Source: Lentzea fradiae
GTDB taxonomy: Bacteria; Actinomycetota; Actinomycetes; Mycobacteriales; Pseudonocardiaceae
Assembly: GCF_900100955.1 (NCBI RefSeq)
Contig: NZ_FNCC01000011.1
Span: 303,841-367,840 of the forward strand
Length of the DNA stretch: 64,000 nt
Direction of reading: 5' to 3'
The translations under genes and the position numbers were made by a program. This document shows, one piece after another, positions 24,999 through 33,812 of this stretch. Within the stretch, counting starts at the first letter, position 1. Every line of letters begins with the position of its first letter. The notes below the pieces were generated by a model that was not told the origin of the DNA, did no database searches, and saw only the letters and a program-made list of their open reading frames with translations.

Positions 24999-25940
24999 CT
25001 AGACGTGTCCGTTCAACTGCTGCCCGTTCGCTTGAGGCTCCCCGGCGGGCAACCCGACCTGGTCCGCGAACTCCGCGGCCACCCGAGACCCCCCGTAGAC
25101 GCTCAACGCCTTGGCGAGGTGCTGCCGAAGATCCCGCCGATGCGAGTCCTCCAACTCCGGCAAGGCCCGCTCGACACTGTTGACCAGCGACTCCGCCCAA
25201 TGCGTCGAAGGCTGCCGCTGCGCGATCTGCACGAGCTCAGCGAGCTGCCCCGACAACTTCACGGCCTCCTCGACCTGGTACCCGTTGCGCTGCAACCACC
25301 AGATCGTCGCCGTGCCGACGTCCGTCAGCACCTCGTCCCGCAGATACCGGATCTCAGCCCGTTCGACGTCCCGCTCAGCCAGCTTGAACGTGGAGTTCCT
25401 CAACAGCTCGACGTGCTTGCGAGCCATCTCGAGGTCTTCCTCCTGCACACTGATCCGAACGCTCTCGGCACGAGCCCAGATGTGCGTCCCAGGCACCTGC
25501 CGCTCAACAGCCAGCTCGTCCCCCAACTGCACCTGCAACGCCGCGTGGTGCACCAGCATCGCCTTACCGCTGATCTCCTTGGCCCGCTGCAACACGTGGT
25601 GGATGGCCGCACTCTTCGGCGAGTTGTGCCGCAACCCGGTAGCCAGATCGAGCCGCCACACCACAGTCAGCTTCAGCTGGAAGTCCAGCCCGTACACCGC
25701 ACTGACCAACGGCGTCTCGAACTCCTGCTGATGACTGCTCGACGGCGGCACGAACGTGAAGTCGTCAGCACCCCTGGGCACCCGCCGCCGCCACCAAGAC
25801 TTGACGGCGCCCAGCGGGCCAGGACGGAAGTCGGGCCACGGTCTGCTCACGCCCTCTGCGTACCTGACGATTTCGCCCAGCAGAAGGTGCTCTCCATCAC
25901 TTCCCTCCAACGGCGGCACCCAGGTCGTTCGGTCCCTCAC
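24999..25940 (-). CDS. Conserved hypothetical protein
   Basis: 313 residues, cytoplasmic, no membrane segment. I do not recognise the family. It begins MRDRTTWVPPLEGSDGEHLLLGEIVRYAEG with a basic WWRRRVPRG near residue 50, followed by a beta-rich stretch and then a long charged alpha-helical C-terminal half (EEDLEMARKHVELLRNSTFKLAERD, YLRDEVLTDVGTATIWWL). It ends 11 bp from the FkbM gene on the same strand, so the two may form an operon, and it starts about 95 bp before the tRNA-Arg gene. Confidence 0.6.
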   Translation of the reverse strand: MRDRTTWVPPLEGSDGEHLLLGEIVRYAEGVSRPWPDFRPGPLGAVKSWWRRRVPRGADDFTFVPPSSSHQQEFETPLVSAVYGLDFQLKLTVVWRLDLATGLRHNSPKSAAIHHVLQRAKEISGKAMLVHHAALQVQLGDELAVERQVPGTHIWARAESVRISVQEEDLEMARKHVELLRNSTFKLAERDVERAEIRYLRDEVLTDVGTATIWWLQRNGYQVEEAVKLSGQLAELVQIAQRQPSTHWAESLVNSVERALPELEDSHRRDLRQHLAKALSVYGGSRVAAEFADQVGLPAGEPQANGQQLNGHV

Positions 25941-26034
25941 GGTGCGTGAGCGCCGCTGGTCCCCGCGGGGTTGCGGGCTTAGGTGGGGGCACTGGTCAAC
26001 TCGGTCGCGGCGCCCCGGTAGACTGCTGACGCCA

Positions 26035-26110
26035 GCCCTAGTAGCTCAGGGGATAGAGCATCGGTTTCCTAAACCGTGTGTCGCAGGTTCGAATCCTGCC
26101 TGGGGCACCA
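26035..26110 (+). tRNA. tRNA-Arg (anticodon CCT), AICE integration site
   Basis: A 76-nt cloverleaf: acceptor GCCCTAG/CTGGGGC, D-arm GCTC...GAGC, anticodon loop TTCCTAA (anticodon CCT, reads AGG), T-arm GCAGG TTCGAAT CCTGC, and an encoded CCA end (26108-26110). From the anticodon loop onward it is repeated at 41338, which marks it as the attachment site of the following element. The intact copy is on the left. Confidence 0.95.
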
Positions 26111-26201
26111 CCTTTCGCCGGGTGAAATCAAGCTCTGACCAGCGGCAACGCGGTCGGAGCTTGATCTTTTCGGTCAGTCGCTGTCAGGCGGAATCTGCCC
26201 C
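26066..26201. repeat. attL: left copy of the att direct repeat
   Basis: Starts TTCCTAAACCGTGTGTCGCA in the tRNA anticodon loop and runs through the tRNA 3' end and terminator to GAATCTGCCCC. It matches 41338-41472 except for one missing G and four substitutions, all but the missing G in the last 35 bases. Confidence 0.9.
26130..26170 (+). terminator. tRNA-Arg terminator, inside the att repeat
   Basis: Stem AAGCTCTGACC (26130-26140) pairs with GGTCGGAGCTT (26152-26162) with one G-T pair, followed by GATCTTTT. The same hairpin is duplicated at the right end of the element (about 41401-41441). Confidence 0.8.
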
Positions 26202-26216
26202 TCGTTGCCACCGTCT

Positions 26217-26236
26217 GCGAAACCACCGCGAAACCA
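26217..26236. repeat. Candidate arm-type integrase sites, left end
   Basis: GCGAAACCA at 26217-26225 and again at 26228-26236 (11-bp period), just inside attL. The same word recurs inside attR. Helically phased repeats next to att cores are typical of arm-type integrase binding sites. Function is inferred. Confidence 0.5.
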
Positions 26237-26384
26237 GCTTCGCTGGTCTCCGGCCTATCGGCAGGAATCAGCCGCATGCATCCTTCGCTTGCTGCAACGA
26301 CCGACTCTGCACCCCCTCAAGCTGCGCGTGCCTGTCACACGCGCAGCGACACCTGGTGAGCTGATGTACCGCAGGCGAGGATGA

Positions 26385-26768
26385 TCAGTCGATCTTCGCG
26401 AAGTCCGAGTCTGGCGCAAACCTGGCCGCGTTCTGCTTGTACCGATTGACCAGCATCCGGCCAAGATCGCCTCCGAGCATGTTAGCGATCTGTGCAGCGT
26501 GCATGACCAGATCAGCCAACACAGGCGACAACTCTTCACCAAGCGACGGAACGTCTACTTGCTCAGACCTGTAGCTTTTGTGATCGTTCGGCTCGACAAC
26601 CTTCGCGAGTTTGCCAACGGTCACCGACAAATGGAGATGGACATGCCGTAGATTCGCAAATTTAGGATCGTCGATCTCCCACATGTCGTCGTCATACAGC
26701 TTCTGAACTTCCTGCAGCGAACGAAGTCCTACTTCACAGTCAGCTAGCAGGCGGGTCATTTCGCCCAT
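26385..26768 (-). CDS. MazG-like all-alpha protein, partner of the SIR2-PRTase gene
   Basis: 127 residues from the ATG at 26768, which has GGGGAGG seven bases upstream and lies inside the end of the SIR2-PRTase gene (29-bp overlap), so translation is coupled. It is wholly helical. The C-terminal part, GEELSPVLADLVMHAAQIANM followed by GGDLGRMLVNRYKQNAARF, looks like the second half of MazG-type nucleotide pyrophosphohydrolases, with acidic E78, E79 and D86. The first ExxE motif seems degenerate (HLSVTVGKLAKVVEP), so activity is uncertain. GC is clearly lower than the chromosome. A role in nucleotide-based defence with its partner is inference. Confidence 0.6.
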   Translation of the reverse strand: MGEMTRLLADCEVGLRSLQEVQKLYDDDMWEIDDPKFANLRHVHLHLSVTVGKLAKVVEPNDHKSYRSEQVDVPSLGEELSPVLADLVMHAAQIANMLGGDLGRMLVNRYKQNAARFAPDSDFAKID

Positions 26769-28185
26769 ACTTGCCTCCCCAAGGAAACCCGAAGTCACCA
26801 ACTACAACTTGCTCATAAAAATCGACCTCATCTTTGCAGTCCGGGTGCACGATCAACGCCGCACGCCGAACCTCATATCCGTATCCTGCCAGAATCTTTG
26901 AAACCTCCCGCTGAACGCGCCCGCCTACTGCACGATCATCAAAAATTAGGACACGCGCTCCCTTAGGGAAGTGACTAATAAGATTCGGAAGAAAAACATC
27001 CCAGCGCGTGGACTCATGATGAGCCCAACCGCCAGACTGGGCAACGTCCCTAAATTTGATGCAACTCGGGCTACGATGAGGTCGCTTAGGGAAAGTGACC
27101 GCAGTAAGCAGCGGCGGATCGCTACTTGAGTGCGCCAGACAGTATGCCGGAGCGACGTTTCCTGGCCCAGACATCGCAACAATGAAATCCGGCTTAAACT
27201 CTTTCTCAATGCGCCTGTGCAGTCGCATCAACATCGGAGTCAGAGTATCCCAGTCAAACTGAATCCTAATGCTGTCGTCCAACTCGCGAGAGTCAGCCAA
27301 GAGATCCGCTAGGTAAATCTCCAGGTCCTCATACTCACTACCGTAACTGATAACGTTATACCCAAGCTGCGTGTATCTTTTTTCGGCTCGCACCAACTCC
27401 TCGTCGCGCACTAGAACGACAGGCGCCGTACCCGACTCCCCTAAGACAGAGGCGACCCAAGTGCCGAGCGACGAGAAATTTGGATCCGCAAGCCCTGCCC
27501 CAAATCCGACAAAAACGATTGATTTCACAGCCATGAGCGAGCGCAGCAAAGCTTGCGAGCTCTGTTCACCAATGGCCTCTGCATAGCTCTTGTAGCCGAA
27601 TATCACTGAGTCCGGCCTCTTCCAATGACCATGCAGATGAAGAACGTACTTGCCTGGCTCCTGAATCTCTTCCTGAAGCAGAGGAAAGTCCTTCCAGGTC
27701 GCAACATCCCGACCGGAGACCTCTTCGATAAGGCTATCATAATTGGTAGTGAGAATTGGTGCCTTAAAGCCAGAAAGGACCTGAACGATCCCTGGCGAGC
27801 TAACCTTCAGCTGTCCTACTGTATCCTTCAGCCACTTTCCGTAGTGATTTCCAGGAAGTCCCTTTAGTTCGCTCGTAATACGCTGCGCTACATCAAGCTT
27901 GTCAGCTGGCTCAGGAGAGTTCATGTCGTCTCTGCAGGCTCGAGCCCAGTCTCCGGCCAGTGACCGCCTCAGGTCGACGCAGCGCTCAATCCCTGCCTCC
28001 AGAAGACCGTTCCAAGATGCGACAGAATTCCCATTGGTGGCGGACATTGAAACACCCGCACCGACCACGAAAAGGGCGTTGTTCTTCTTGAGTGCAGCTA
28101 CAATCTCGGATCTCAGATACCCGCTCAAGTGCTCTCCCACACGAGTCAGCCCGCACCGTGAGGCAGCCCTACTTCCCACCCTCAC
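26740..28185 (-). CDS. SIR2-domain / phosphoribosyltransferase fusion protein, candidate defence effector
   Basis: Up to 481 residues. The N-terminal SIR2-like domain (about 36-300) has FVVGAGVSM (GAG at 42-44), TTNYDSLIE (146-153) with the catalytic-type Asn and Asp, and HLHGHWK with the probable base H185. It lacks the Cys zinc module of sirtuin deacetylases, which points to the NADase-type SIR2 found in anti-phage proteins. The C-terminal domain (about 310-481) is a type I phosphoribosyltransferase: PRPP loop RVLIFDDRAVGGRV (411-424) and the closing FGFPWG. A TTG at 28128, preceded by GGGAGAG, may be the true start; 28185 is the longest. Base composition (near 50% GC) signals transfer. It overlaps the MazG-like gene. 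Function is inferred from domains only. Confidence 0.75.
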   Translation of the reverse strand: MRVGSRAASRCGLTRVGEHLSGYLRSEIVAALKKNNALFVVGAGVSMSATNGNSVASWNGLLEAGIERCVDLRRSLAGDWARACRDDMNSPEPADKLDVAQRITSELKGLPGNHYGKWLKDTVGQLKVSSPGIVQVLSGFKAPILTTNYDSLIEEVSGRDVATWKDFPLLQEEIQEPGKYVLHLHGHWKRPDSVIFGYKSYAEAIGEQSSQALLRSLMAVKSIVFVGFGAGLADPNFSSLGTWVASVLGESGTAPVVLVRDEELVRAEKRYTQLGYNVISYGSEYEDLEIYLADLLADSRELDDSIRIQFDWDTLTPMLMRLHRRIEKEFKPDFIVAMSGPGNVAPAYCLAHSSSDPPLLTAVTFPKRPHRSPSCIKFRDVAQSGGWAHHESTRWDVFLPNLISHFPKGARVLIFDDRAVGGRVQREVSKILAGYGYEVRRAALIVHPDCKDEVDFYEQVVVGDFGFPWGGKYGRNDPPAS

Positions 28186-28388
28186 CGTTCAGCGGATTGA
28201 CGCACTTTACATGGCGCACGCCCGACACAACACTCCAATAATAGGTTGACACATCAATCATTCGATACTGACCGAAGCTTCTTTCTGCTACTTTCTGGTA
28301 GCAACACCGCGACGTGCCGCGATAGCTAATTTGTTTAGGTTAACTAAGCGACTTCTGCGGGCATCAAGCGCGTTACACTTGATCCAAA

Positions 28389-29831
28389 TCACATTACTTG
28401 ATGCATATTCGACTCCAGATGGCCTATATTTAACTCTGCACAGTCGAACAAATATTCGATTTTCTTATTTACGATTTCTCGCTGCCCATCGATGCACTTC
28501 GCGTAGATCTTGAGCAGGACCTCCACCGAGTGCCCCGCCCGCTCCGCGACCTCGGTGGCCGGCACGCCCCCGTTCAGCCAGAGCGACACGGCCGCGTGCC
28601 TCAGGTCGTAAGGCCGCCCACCGAGCGGCGAGGCCACCTGAGCCGGAGTGAGCGCGTACGCGCGCGCGTCCCGCCAGACCCGGTAGTAGGTCGAGGACGA
28701 CACCACGCCACCGTTCGGCGACCAGAACAGCCGCCCATCCGAGGCCACCCCAAACCGCTCGACATGCTCCCGAAGCCGCCGCACGTGGACGGGAGGGATC
28801 GGGACTGGCCGCACATCCTTCGCGCCCCGGTGCTTCAGCCCACGCTGGTCGTGCACCTCTCCCGAGTCCGTCCACCGCTTCCCCGCAGATGGGCGCGACT
28901 CACCGAGCATGAGCATCCCCCAGCCCTCGTCGGGGAGGGTGCAGTCGTCTAGCTTGAGCCCAAGCGCCTCAGCCGGCCGCGCCGCCGCGTAGTAGCAGGT
29001 CGCGAAGAACGCTTCGAGGTGCGCGCCCCGATCCGCGTTCCGCCGCCCGACGTACGACACCGCCGTCAGCAGCTCCTCGACCTGCCGAGGATTCGCCACC
29101 ACGCGCGGGTCCACCTGGTCCACGATCTTCGTGGCCTTGCGCTTGATCCGGTTCAACGGGTTGTCCTGGATCAGCTCCCGCTCGACCGCCAGTCCCAGCA
29201 GGTTGAACAGCACCGCCCGCTTCCGCGAATACACGGTCGCAGCCGCGGACTTACCGTCGAGCTTCGTAGCCAGCGCGTCCAGGACCTCCCGCACCGCCAC
29301 CGCGTCCGTCATGTCATACAGCGACCGGGAGTACCGAACCAGCCAGTCCACGACCTCCTGCTGTTCACGGCCGAGCTGATCGTCCCGAGTCGTCGGCGGC
29401 AACAGGTGACGCGTCAGCACCCCGCGCAGTTCCGCCAACTCCGGCCGCCCAGGCCCGTTCTTCACGAACGCCGCGCACGCAGTCGCCAGCGCATCAACCG
29501 TGCTGCTCCGCGTCTTGGCAGCCGAGTCCGGCCACTTCATGTCCACGTAGGACTGTGCGAACTCCAAGAGCGAGAGGGAGTTCTTGCGCTTCAGCTCCGA
29601 CAGCGGAAGCCCGGTCTCCACATCGAACTCTTCGCCGAGCCGCGCCGCCCGCATGAGGTCGGAACGTCGGTTGATCGCCTGCGCCTTGTTCGCGAACCAC
29701 TCCGAGTGGCTTTTCTTCTCCGTCACCCACCGCACGCCCCACGGCTTTGGCCGCTTCTTGCCCTTGGCCGTCTTCCGCTTCGTCCAGTCGGCGATCTCCC
29801 AGAAGGTGACCTTCAGCGTCGTCTCGCTCAT
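28389..29831 (-). CDS. int: Tyrosine recombinase (AICE integrase)
   Basis: 480 residues. The N-terminal SAM-like arm and core-binding regions (about 90-260) precede the catalytic domain. Residues visible are the first Arg in YYAARPAEALGL, the H-x-x-R box as YDLRHAAVSLWL, the His of ERAGHSVEVLL and the nucleophile Tyr in LKIYAKCIDG. Tyrosine integrases of this kind recombine the element att site with a tRNA 3' end, here tRNA-Arg(CCT). It overlaps the excisionase stop by ATGA. In most AICEs int directly adjoins attP; here a 1.8-kb low-GC cassette lies between, which suggests later insertion of cargo. Confidence 0.95.
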   Translation of the reverse strand: MSETTLKVTFWEIADWTKRKTAKGKKRPKPWGVRWVTEKKSHSEWFANKAQAINRRSDLMRAARLGEEFDVETGLPLSELKRKNSLSLLEFAQSYVDMKWPDSAAKTRSSTVDALATACAAFVKNGPGRPELAELRGVLTRHLLPPTTRDDQLGREQQEVVDWLVRYSRSLYDMTDAVAVREVLDALATKLDGKSAAATVYSRKRAVLFNLLGLAVERELIQDNPLNRIKRKATKIVDQVDPRVVANPRQVEELLTAVSYVGRRNADRGAHLEAFFATCYYAAARPAEALGLKLDDCTLPDEGWGMLMLGESRPSAGKRWTDSGEVHDQRGLKHRGAKDVRPVPIPPVHVRRLREHVERFGVASDGRLFWSPNGGVVSSSTYYRVWRDARAYALTPAQVASPLGGRPYDLRHAAVSLWLNGGVPATEVAERAGHSVEVLLKIYAKCIDGQREIVNKKIEYLFDCAELNIGHLESNMHQVM

Positions 29832-30037
29832 GCGGCCCGCCCGTAAAGGTCATCCAGCCAGTCCAGGAAGTCCGAGCGCCGACACCGCAGCTCCCCGTTC
29901 GGAAGCGCGAAGCACCGAGGCCCCTTCCCCGTCTGCCGCCACTTGTAGAACGTGTCCCTGGAGACGTCCCCGCCGAGCGCTTCCAGCATCTCCGGAACAG
30001 ACATCAACTCAGCCATCTCACGCGCCTTGCCGTTCAT
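29828..30037 (-). CDS. xis: Excisionase / recombination directionality factor (MerR-like HTH)
   Basis: 69 residues with a winged helix: LMSVPEMLEALGGDVSRDTFYKWRQTGKGPRCFALPNGELRCRRSDFLDWLDD. This is the usual helix-turn-helix excisionase of AICEs, which bends att DNA and turns the integrase towards excision. The stop overlaps the int start by four bases, and the ATG lies 12 bp after the end of the rep gene. Confidence 0.92.
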   Translation of the reverse strand: MNGKAREMAELMSVPEMLEALGGDVSRDTFYKWRQTGKGPRCFALPNGELRCRRSDFLDWLDDLYGRAA

Positions 30038-30049
30038 GATCTCCCCCGT

Positions 30050-31653
30050 TTACGCAGCTAGATGAGTTGCCGAACTTTCCGGCGGCCCACTCGCAGCCAG
30101 CAGCGCCGCCGTGTACTCGGCTTTCCATCGCCGCCGCTCAGCGACCGCGCTCAACAGCAGGTGTGCGCGCGGAGGAACGTTCGGGTCTCCGGGCTGGACG
30201 TTGTTCCAGACCAGCCGCTTCGGCTCGTCTTCGGGCTTAATCCCGACGTCGGCGAGCAGTTGCCGGACGAAGGTCTTGCGGTCGTGCTTGTGGTCGGCGA
30301 GCGACTTCCCGGACCACTTCCGCGACACCAGGACCCGCCGACCGGCGACCCCGAGCGTGGTCCGCTTGTGTGCCTTGCCCTTGCACTTGCCCGGCACCGT
30401 CGAGACCCGTGCACCGCGTGGCTGGACGCCGTAGAGCAGCCACACTGGGCACTGCGGCGAGCAGGGCGTGACCGCGAGCTCAGCGCACAACCGTTCCGAG
30501 TGCTCTTCCTGCCGTGTCGTCGTGGCCTCGAAGCACTCGTTGATGCTCTTGGTGAGGTACTTGGTCAGGTAGCCGATGTGCCTTCCGGCCTCTTCGGTGC
30601 CGCCGAGGATGCCCTTGGAGTGCACCTGCGTCCCGAACCGCGCCACGTGCGCCGGCCGCTCGACCTCATCGAGTGCTTCTTCCCAGGTAGGCAGGGCTGT
30701 CCGCGTGTGCGGGTCGACGAAGCCTTTCGCGTGGACGTCCCAGACCGGCAGGTTGTCGCCGCTGTACTTGATCTCATCGTGCGCAGGCCACCAGACCTGG
30801 TGATACGTGGCCTCAGCGACCGCCCGCAGCTCAGCCCGCGAGATGCTGCCCCGGATCGCCGCGTGCCAGTGCGGAGCCAGCCTCCGCTGCGGTTCGACGG
30901 TGGAGAAGTACTGGACGTCCCAGCCGACGCAGCGCCGCAGGTTCTGCACGAACCGGTCCAGCAGCGCCGCGAAGTGCACCGCGTCCCGAGCTGCCCGCCG
31001 ATAGTCGTACCTGGTCGGGTCGACGGGTGTGCCGTCGCTGTGCACACGGCCGTAGCTGTCCAGCGTCAGCGTGAGGAACGTCGAGGGCTGGTACTTGCCC
31101 CCGAACACCCGCCCGACCGTGCGCTTGCTGACCGGCCGCCGAGGCAGGTTAGGTGCGTCCTGCCGCCGCCTGGTCGACCGCTTCCGCACCGCCTTGATCC
31201 GAGGCTCCAGGGATGGGAGTGAGCCGCGGACTCCAAGTTGCCGAAGTTCGGCGTCGACCTCCGCGACCTCCTCCCGCACCTCCTCCGCCCCGACCTCGTC
31301 ACCCTCGTCGAGGGCCAGGCGGTACGCCTTGACCAGATCCGCCCGAAACGCCGTCAGCGCCCGCTGATCCTCGGTAGGGGCATCCGGCGTGAAGTCGGGT
31401 TCCTCGGTGAGGTGCCAGCCCTCCGGCACTGCGCCATCCGCAGACGCCGGTTCTTCTCCGCACACGTCGGACACACACTCGCCACGGTCGAGCCACACGG
31501 CAACGGCACGATGTCCACGCGTCCGGTATCGAGGTCGATCCGTTCCTTGGCCAATGGCCGGACGCACACCCCGTGCTCTTCGGCGACGGCGCGGGCGATG
31601 TCGAGCGCGGCCGGCTGTTTCATCCGCTCAGCGCGGGTCAGGTACTCGCTCAT
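30050..31653 (-). pseudogene. repSA: RepSA-family replication initiator with a frameshift
   Basis: The N-terminal part (31653 to about 31430) reads MSEYLTRAERMKQPAALDIA, then VPLPCGSTVASVCPTCAEKN with zinc-type cysteines and RLRMAQCR. The continuation EGWHLTEEPDFTPDAPTEDQ and the remaining 460 residues are in another frame. Restoring one G in CCGGAGGG (complement of 31419-31426) rejoins them as AQCREGWHL, which is the pSAM2 RepSA arrangement. The C-terminal part has the rolling-circle motif HWHAAIRG and YFSTVEPQRRL. As read, rolling-circle replication of the excised element would be lost, unless this is a sequencing error or the shift is bypassed. Confidence 0.85.
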
Positions 31654-33113
31654 GCCGCCGCCCTCCCTTCGCCGCTGGTCGGGAACTCGTGCACGGTGGC
31701 CGGGGCGAGGTAGACCCCCAGCTCGACGAGGTCCGCATCGGTGACGTGGAAGGCCCGAGCGCGGTCCGGTTCGCGCTGCCCGTCCTCCTTCAGCCAGGCG
31801 ACACCGGGCGTGTTCTCGCTGATCTCGTGAGCCGCCGCACCCCGTTGCCGGACGCCGTCCCCGAGGACCATGTCCACCTGAATCGGCTCGTCGAGGCGCA
31901 GGGCAACGCGGGTGGTGAACAGGTGGCGGAAGGAGACGACTTCCTTGCGCGGGTCCTGGACCAGGCCGACGACGGCGTAGCCGGGTGCGCGTCCCTGGGA
32001 GGTGATCGTCTGGACCGCGCGGGACGCTCGTTCGCGTAGGTTGCGGTCGGGCTGGTAGGCGATCAGGTCCGCCAGCTCGTCCATGATCAGCACCGTGAAC
32101 GGCTCACCCGTCGACTTCGCCCACAGCCGCCGCACACCCCGGTACCGCGCGGCACGTTCCTTGACCTCTGAGGCGATTTCTTCGAGCAGCGCAACGGCTT
32201 CCGGCCCGTTGTCGTAGACGACCTTGTCGAACGCGTCCGGGCACTGACCCAGCTCCATGCCGCCCTTGGGGTCGATCCCGACGAGCCGGACCAACCCGGC
32301 TTTGATGGCCGGGGCGAGCTGCCACACGACCGACCACAGCACCGAGCCCTTACCCGCACCCGGCACGCCAACCACGAGCACCTGAGAGCCCAGGAGCTTC
32401 AGCCGCCACGGCTTGCCCGTCTCCGTCCGCCCGACGACCACCCGCTTGAGATCGACCTCCCCGATCTCCGCCAGCGGCGGCACCGCGACCGGACGTGACA
32501 GCGGATCGGAGTGGATCAAGTCCAGCTCCAGCACACGCGGCTTGAGCACACGGACCCGGCACGAGCGGGCGTTGAACGAGTGCGCCAGGTTCTCCCGCCG
32601 CGCTTCCCACTGCTCCGGCGACTGGGCCGGGATCATCCGCACCCGGACCTTGTCCCGCCAGCCCTCCGACCGCACCCGCCGCAGCTTCGGCCGATACTCG
32701 CGCCCCCGGTTCTCCCTGGTCAGCTCCGCCAGCCGCATGACGGTCCGCCACTGCGGCCCGTAGACCGTGGCCCGCCGCCACTCCGTCAGCAGCCGATACC
32801 AGCCGTGCCGCAGGAACGAGTCACGATTGAGGCCGTACCAGATCGCCAGCCCGCACGTGAGCGACAGCAGGGCCAGGACCAGCGGCGACAGCCCGAACTG
32901 CCGATAGCCGGCATAGCCACCCACGCCGAGCACGAAGGCCAGCGGATACCGTACGACCAGCGCTGCGACCTTTACCGCCAGGCGGACGGCCAGCCACAGC
33001 AGCACGAACGGCGCGAGGACGAGCTTGACCCAGCCGGGCAGCCACACCCACCACGGAACCCGTGGACGTGCGCCCTCGAACGGTGCCGGGTCGATCCACC
33101 GGTTGCTCTTCAT
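31650..33113 (-). CDS. traB: TraB/FtsK-SpoIIIE-like DNA translocase
   Basis: 487 residues from the ATG at 33113 (ATGA overlap with the upstream gene). Two to three N-terminal membrane helices (VLAPFVLLWLAVRLAVKVAAL, YPLAFVLGVGGYAGY, LSPLVLALLSLTCGLAIWYGL) are followed by an ATPase with Walker A VVGVPGAGKGSVLWSV and Walker B FTVLIMDELADL, then TSQGRAPGYAVVGLVQDPRKE. AICEs move double-stranded DNA between hyphae with this single hexameric pump. The gene is intact, unlike repSA downstream, with which it shares an ATGA junction. Confidence 0.92.
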   Translation of the reverse strand: MKSNRWIDPAPFEGARPRVPWWVWLPGWVKLVLAPFVLLWLAVRLAVKVAALVVRYPLAFVLGVGGYAGYRQFGLSPLVLALLSLTCGLAIWYGLNRDSFLRHGWYRLLTEWRRATVYGPQWRTVMRLAELTRENRGREYRPKLRRVRSEGWRDKVRVRMIPAQSPEQWEARRENLAHSFNARSCRVRVLKPRVLELDLIHSDPLSRPVAVPPLAEIGEVDLKRVVVGRTETGKPWRLKLLGSQVLVVGVPGAGKGSVLWSVVWQLAPAIKAGLVRLVGIDPKGGMELGQCPDAFDKVVYDNGPEAVALLEEIASEVKERAARYRGVRRLWAKSTGEPFTVLIMDELADLIAYQPDRNLRERASRAVQTITSQGRAPGYAVVGLVQDPRKEVVSFRHLFTTRVALRLDEPIQVDMVLGDGVRQRGAAAHEISENTPGVAWLKEDGQREPDRARAFHVTDADLVELGVYLAPATVHEFPTSGEGRAAA

Positions 33114-33394
33114 CGCGCACCGCCCAGGCAGGCGACGCACTGGAACACGGTGCCGACGCTCGGAATGCGTCCGACAGGCCGGAACGCTCCCTCACCGGTG
33201 GAGCACGGCGCCTTGCAGGTCAGGCACTCGATTCCCTCCGCCTGCGCGGCGGTGAGTTCCAACGTCTCAACGGTGTCACCGTCGAGGATCACCGCGTAGG
33301 TGGAGACGGTTTGCTTGGCGGAGACCATGCGGTCCCACAGAAGTCGTTTGGTAGCCCCGTCTAGCGCACGAGTGCGCTCAGGCTCTACGCTCAT
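33110..33394 (-). CDS. Small AICE protein with a Cys-pair motif
   Basis: 94 residues, unknown function. It contains CLTCKAPC and CVAC, four to five cysteines that could bind zinc, after an N-terminal helical part (RALDGATKRLLWDRMVSAKQ). The stop overlaps the TraB start (ATGA), so it is coupled to transfer genes. I know no named family. Confidence 0.7.
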   Translation of the reverse strand: MSVEPERTRALDGATKRLLWDRMVSAKQTVSTYAVILDGDTVETLELTAAQAEGIECLTCKAPCSTGEGAFRPVGRIPSVGTVFQCVACLGGAR

Positions 33395-33551
33395 CGCTGT
33401 TCACTCCCAGTTGGGTGAGCAACGCAGGAGCGGCAAGGTTGGTAGCCGGTTTCCGCTCCTGCGTCTCAGGTTCTCGTTACGCCGCAACAAGACGTGCGGC
33501 ATCGCCGCGTGACCCAGCACGAGTCACACGCTCTGTCCAATCAGGACTTAG

Positions 33552-33812
33552 CTAGCTCTTCGCCGTCTCCGTGGCCTTGATCGCCTGGCCTTTCTCGCGC
33601 TCACGGTTGGCCCAGTACATGGCTTCGTGGTGGTGTCCCCGGTCTATCTCCGCGACCCGCGCATACACCTCCGCGGAGCGCAGGTAGTAGTCCCGCAGAA
33701 CAGCGGGAGCAGCCTTGGGATTGGGCATGAGCTTGCTCAGCACGTCATGTGCCTCGCTCAGCGTCCGGACCTGGTCCGCCAGGCCCCAGCGCATGGAGTC
33801 AGGTGCGGGCAT
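33552..33812 (-). CDS. Small helical AICE protein (AMED_5909-like)
   Basis: 86 residues: LADQVRTLSEAHDVLSKLMPNPKAAPAVLRDYYLRSAEVYARVAEIDRGHHHEAMYWANRERE. The His-rich DRGHHHEA is notable. It resembles small proteins common in Pseudonocardiaceae integrative elements, of unknown role. It overlaps the upstream small gene by 14 bp. The 157 bp between it and the next gene hold nothing I recognise. Confidence 0.7.
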   Translation of the reverse strand: MPAPDSMRWGLADQVRTLSEAHDVLSKLMPNPKAAPAVLRDYYLRSAEVYARVAEIDRGHHHEAMYWANREREKGQAIKATETAKS

